Shown: piece by piece, positions 34,559-36,888 of the stretch
Layout: every line of letters starts with the position of its first letter
Position numbering within the stretch: position 1 is the stretch's first letter
Translations under genes and position numbers: made by a program
Notes under the pieces: generated by a model
Seen by the model: only the letters and a program-made list of their open reading frames with translations
Databases searched by the model: none
What the model was told of the DNA's origin: nothing
Origin: Pseudomonadota bacterium
Lineage (GTDB): Bacteria > Pseudomonadota > Alphaproteobacteria > Rhodospirillales > Magnetospirillaceae
Direction: 5' to 3'
Length of the DNA stretch: 36,888 bases
NCBI GenBank assembly: GCA_023458315.1
Contig: JAEXAH010000148.1
Location: forward strand, 1-36,888

Positions 34559-35998
34559 GTGACCTCGCTGCCCATCATCCTGGTCGTCGACGACGAGAAG
34601 CAATCGCAGGAAGCCCTGCGCCGCGTGCTGGCCGACGAATTCCAGGTGCTGACCGCCTCGACCGCCGCCGAGGCGGAAAACGTGCTGTCCAGCGAGATGG
34701 TGCACGCCATCCTGTGCGACCAGCGCATGCCCGGCACCCAGGGCGTGGATTTCCTGAAATCGGTGCGCGACCGCTGGCCCGACCCGGTGCGCATGATCAT
34801 TTCCGGCTATACCGCGTCCGAAGACATCATCGCGGGCATCAACGAAGCGGGCATCTATCAGTACATCACCAAGCCGTGGGAACCGGACGAACTGGTGCGC
34901 ACCATCAAGGAGGCGCTGACCCTGCTGGAATTGCAGCAGGCCAACGCCAGCGCCTCGCTGGACCTCAAGGTGGCGCCCGCCATGCTGGAAACCAGCGTCG
35001 CCGCCAAGACCGGCGCGCTGAAGCGGGCGCACCATTTCGACCGCATCGTCCATCACGCCAAAAGCCCGCTGTCGGACATCATCGACGTGGCCCGCCGCGT
35101 CGCCGCCTTCGACATCTCGGTGCTGATCACCGGCGAATCGGGCACCGGCAAGGAATTGCTGGCCCGCGCCATCCATTACGATTCCCCGCGCGGCGGCAAG
35201 CCGTTCGTTGTCGAGAATTGCGGCGCCCTGCCCGATCAGCTTCTGGAATCGGAATTGTTCGGCTGCAAGAAGGGCGCCTTCACCGGCGCCTACGAGGACC
35301 GCATCGGCCTGTTCGAACAGGCCAATGGCGGCACCATCTTCCTGGACGAGATCGGCGAAACCTCGCCCGCCTTCCAGGTCAAGCTGCTGCGCGTGCTGCA
35401 AGAGGGCGAAATCCGCCCGCTGGGGGCGCGGCTGACCCGCAAGGTGGACGTGCGCGTCATCGCCGCCACCAACCGCACGCTGGAAGACGAGGTGCGGGAA
35501 AAGCATTTCCGCCGCGACCTCTATTACCGTCTGGCCGCCTTTCCCCTGCACATCCCGCCGCTGCGCGAACGGCCCATGGACGTGCACCTGCTGGCCGAGC
35601 GCCTGCTGGCCGAGACGCGCAAGGGCTTCGGCAAACCCATCAAGGGCTTTTCCGACGAGGCGCTGGCCGTGCTGAAATCCTATGACTGGCCCGGCAACGT
35701 GCGCGAGTTGCAAAACGAGATCCAGCGCATGGTGGCGTTGGCCGACACCGATACCCTGGGCATGGATCTGATCAGCCCGCGCATCCGGGCGCGGGCCTGT
35801 CCCGGCGGGCGCGCCATGGCCGATTCCAACCAGCGCCGCACGCTGAAGGATCAGGTCGAGGCGCTGGAAGCCCAGGTGCTGGGCGAGGCGTTGTCGCGCC
35901 ACCGCTGGAATATCAGCCGCGTCGCCGACGAACTGGGCCTGTCGCGCGTCGGCCTGCGCGCCAAGCTGCACCGCTATGGCCTGGAGCGCGCCGGGTGA
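34559..35998 (+). CDS. hupR: HupR/HoxA-type NtrC-family hydrogenase response regulator
   Basis: HupR regulates uptake [NiFe]-hydrogenase genes in response to H2, through kinase HupT. This 479-residue protein has a receiver with phospho-acceptor Asp54 (LCDQRMPG), the same position as in Rhodobacter HupR, and Lys in YITKPWEP; then an AAA+ domain with GESGTGKEL, intact GAFTGA, TIFLDEIGE and AATNRT; and a Fis-type HTH (ALSRHRWNISRVADELGLSRVGLRAKLHRYGL). The intact GAFTGA loop suggests sigma-54 activation, as in HoxA, unlike Rhodobacter HupR, which works with sigma-70. The start is GTG after GGAAGGAAG; ATG 34493 would include the hairpin and lacks a Shine-Dalgarno. The start of hupT overlaps the stop. 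Confidence 0.9.
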   Translation: MTSLPIILVVDDEKQSQEALRRVLADEFQVLTASTAAEAENVLSSEMVHAILCDQRMPGTQGVDFLKSVRDRWPDPVRMIISGYTASEDIIAGINEAGIYQYITKPWEPDELVRTIKEALTLLELQQANASASLDLKVAPAMLETSVAAKTGALKRAHHFDRIVHHAKSPLSDIIDVARRVAAFDISVLITGESGTGKELLARAIHYDSPRGGKPFVVENCGALPDQLLESELFGCKKGAFTGAYEDRIGLFEQANGGTIFLDEIGETSPAFQVKLLRVLQEGEIRPLGARLTRKVDVRVIAATNRTLEDEVREKHFRRDLYYRLAAFPLHIPPLRERPMDVHLLAERLLAETRKGFGKPIKGFSDEALAVLKSYDWPGNVRELQNEIQRMVALADTDTLGMDLISPRIRARACPGGRAMADSNQRRTLKDQVEALEAQVLGEALSRHRWNISRVADELGLSRVGLRAKLHRYGLERAG

Positions 35999-36888
35999 GC
36001 GACCAGGACTTCGCCGCCGCCCAGGAGATCGCCTGGATCGAGGTGATCAAGAAGATGGAGGAGGTCTATTCCGACCTCATCTCCTACGAGATCGAGCTTG
36101 AGGAAAAGAACTCGGCGCTGGAGGAAGCGCAGCGCTTCATCACCTCGGTGCTGTCCTCGGTGTCCGATATCCTGGTGGTGTGCGACCCCAAGGGCGCCAT
36201 CCAGCAGGTCAACCTGGCTTTCCTGCGCCTGACCGATTTCGCCGAGGTGGACCTGCTGGGCCAGCCGGTGGACGACCTGCTGGCCGAAGAGGTGGGGCCG
36301 CTGTCCTATTGGCTGGAGGCCGGGCCGGGCAACGACCGCGAGGTGCGGTTCAAGAACCGTGACGGCGGCGCCAGCGAGCCGGTGGCCCTGACCTGCGCCA
36401 CCCTGCTGGACCATCGCGGCCTGCCCGCCGGCATGGTGCTGAGCGGCCGCCCGGTGGGTGAGTTGCGCCGCGCCTACGAGGCGCTGAAACGCGCCCAGGC
36501 GCAATTGGTGCAGCAGGAAAAGATGGCGTCGCTGGGCCGCCTGATCGCCGGTGTCGCCCACGAACTGAACAACCCCATCAGCTTCATCGTCGGCAATGTC
36601 CATGTGCTGACCAAATACCGCGAACGGCTGGAAAGCTATCTGGACACCATCCATGGCGGCGCCGATGCCGCCCGGCGCGAGGCGGCGCGCAAGGCGCTGC
36701 GCATCGACGCGCTGATGGCCGACCTGCCCGATTTGATCGACGGCACGCGCGAGGGTGCCCAGCGGGTGGCCGACATCGTCAAGTCGCTGAAACGGCTGTC
36801 GTTTTCCGACGCGGGCGAGCCGCAGCCGGTGGAACTGGCGGAACTGGCCGACAAGGCGGTGCAATGGGCGTCCAAGGGCCGCCCGGCC
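35995..36888 (+). CDS. hupT: HupT-type soluble sensor histidine kinase, 3' end outside the window
   Basis: The reading frame is open from the GTG at 35995 (overlapping the hupR TGA) to the last base, giving the first 298 residues. The N-terminus WIEVIKKMEEVYSDLISYEIELEEKNSALEEAQRFI matches the coiled-coil lead of HupT; a PAS domain follows (about 47-155, ITSVLSSVSDILVVCDPKGAIQQVN), then a short coiled coil QLVQQEKMASLGRL and a HisKA domain with phospho-acceptor His189 in GVAHELNNPISFIVGNVHVL. No transmembrane segments are present, as expected for HupT, which senses H2 indirectly through the regulatory hydrogenase HupUV. GGAG lies 8 nt upstream of the start. The ATPase domain is missing only because the window ends. 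Confidence 0.9.
   Translation, partial: MSDQDFAAAQEIAWIEVIKKMEEVYSDLISYEIELEEKNSALEEAQRFITSVLSSVSDILVVCDPKGAIQQVNLAFLRLTDFAEVDLLGQPVDDLLAEEVGPLSYWLEAGPGNDREVRFKNRDGGASEPVALTCATLLDHRGLPAGMVLSGRPVGELRRAYEALKRAQAQLVQQEKMASLGRLIAGVAHELNNPISFIVGNVHVLTKYRERLESYLDTIHGGADAARREAARKALRIDALMADLPDLIDGTREGAQRVADIVKSLKRLSFSDAGEPQPVELAELADKAVQWASKGRPA

Noticed and set aside
30162..34800. Long minus-strand open frames of about 650 and 870 codons across the TPR-like and chemoreceptor genes.
   Set aside because: They have no domain, are Gly/Gln/His/Arg-rich, and oppose well-supported plus-strand genes with clear motifs.

Overview
The window is compact, GC-rich proteobacterial chromosome. HupR/HupT hydrogenase regulators, a PccR/ScfR-type propionyl-CoA regulator, two-subunit methylmalonyl-CoA mutase, bacterial CbiZ and cobalamin-riboswitch-controlled class I ribonucleotide reductase together suggest an alphaproteobacterium of the Rhodospirillales (Magnetospirillum-like). 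That placement is inferred from gene content and base composition, not from a marker gene.

Layout. (1) 1-4458, plus strand: a corrinoid uptake and salvage operon with a TonB-type energiser, a BtuF/BtuC/BtuD-like ABC importer and CbiZ. (2) 4512-13646, minus strand: one long operon with many ATGA overlaps. Transcription order is solute-binding protein, second solute-binding protein, LivH, LivM, LivG, LivF, iron alcohol dehydrogenase, hot-dog thioesterase, succinate-semialdehyde-type dehydrogenase. It starts at a near-perfect sigma-54 promoter (13721-13736) with paired 15-bp palindromes upstream (13814-13861). (3) 13747-14204: noncoding, with those palindromes, a REP-type element and a 16-bp inverted repeat. 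(4) 14205-17200, minus: an NtrC-type response regulator and its membrane kinase, the obvious candidates for driving that promoter. (5) 17252-21516, minus: both subunits of B12-dependent methylmalonyl-CoA mutase, divergent from a PccR/ScfR-type regulator (21627-23030). (6) 23020-27098, plus: two cobalamin riboswitches in series. The first controls an unrecognised 124-residue protein; the second controls nrdA, with nrdB downstream. (7) 27113-29002, minus: a visibly lower-GC pair, an OLD/AAA-type ATPase plus a TOPRIM-like protein, resembling a two-gene defence module. (8) 29177-32378, plus: a DUF3142 protein and a signal-peptide/TPR-like protein with a C-terminal membrane anchor. (9) 32464-36888, plus: a chemoreceptor with a C-terminal PilZ domain, then hupR and the 5' part of hupT, which runs off the window.

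How the parts fit. Cobalamin is the recurring theme: uptake, salvage, a B12-dependent mutase and B12-sensing RNA switches on B12-independent RNR genes. The switches would be expected to silence nrdAB when B12 is plentiful, presumably because a B12-dependent class II RNR exists elsewhere; that gene is not in the window. The sigma-54 operon looks like import plus oxidation of a small hydroxy-acid or alcohol, with 4-hydroxybutyrate as one plausible candidate. The strongest leads are the sigma-54/enhancer/two-component circuit, the orphan B12-switched protein and the ATPase-TOPRIM island.
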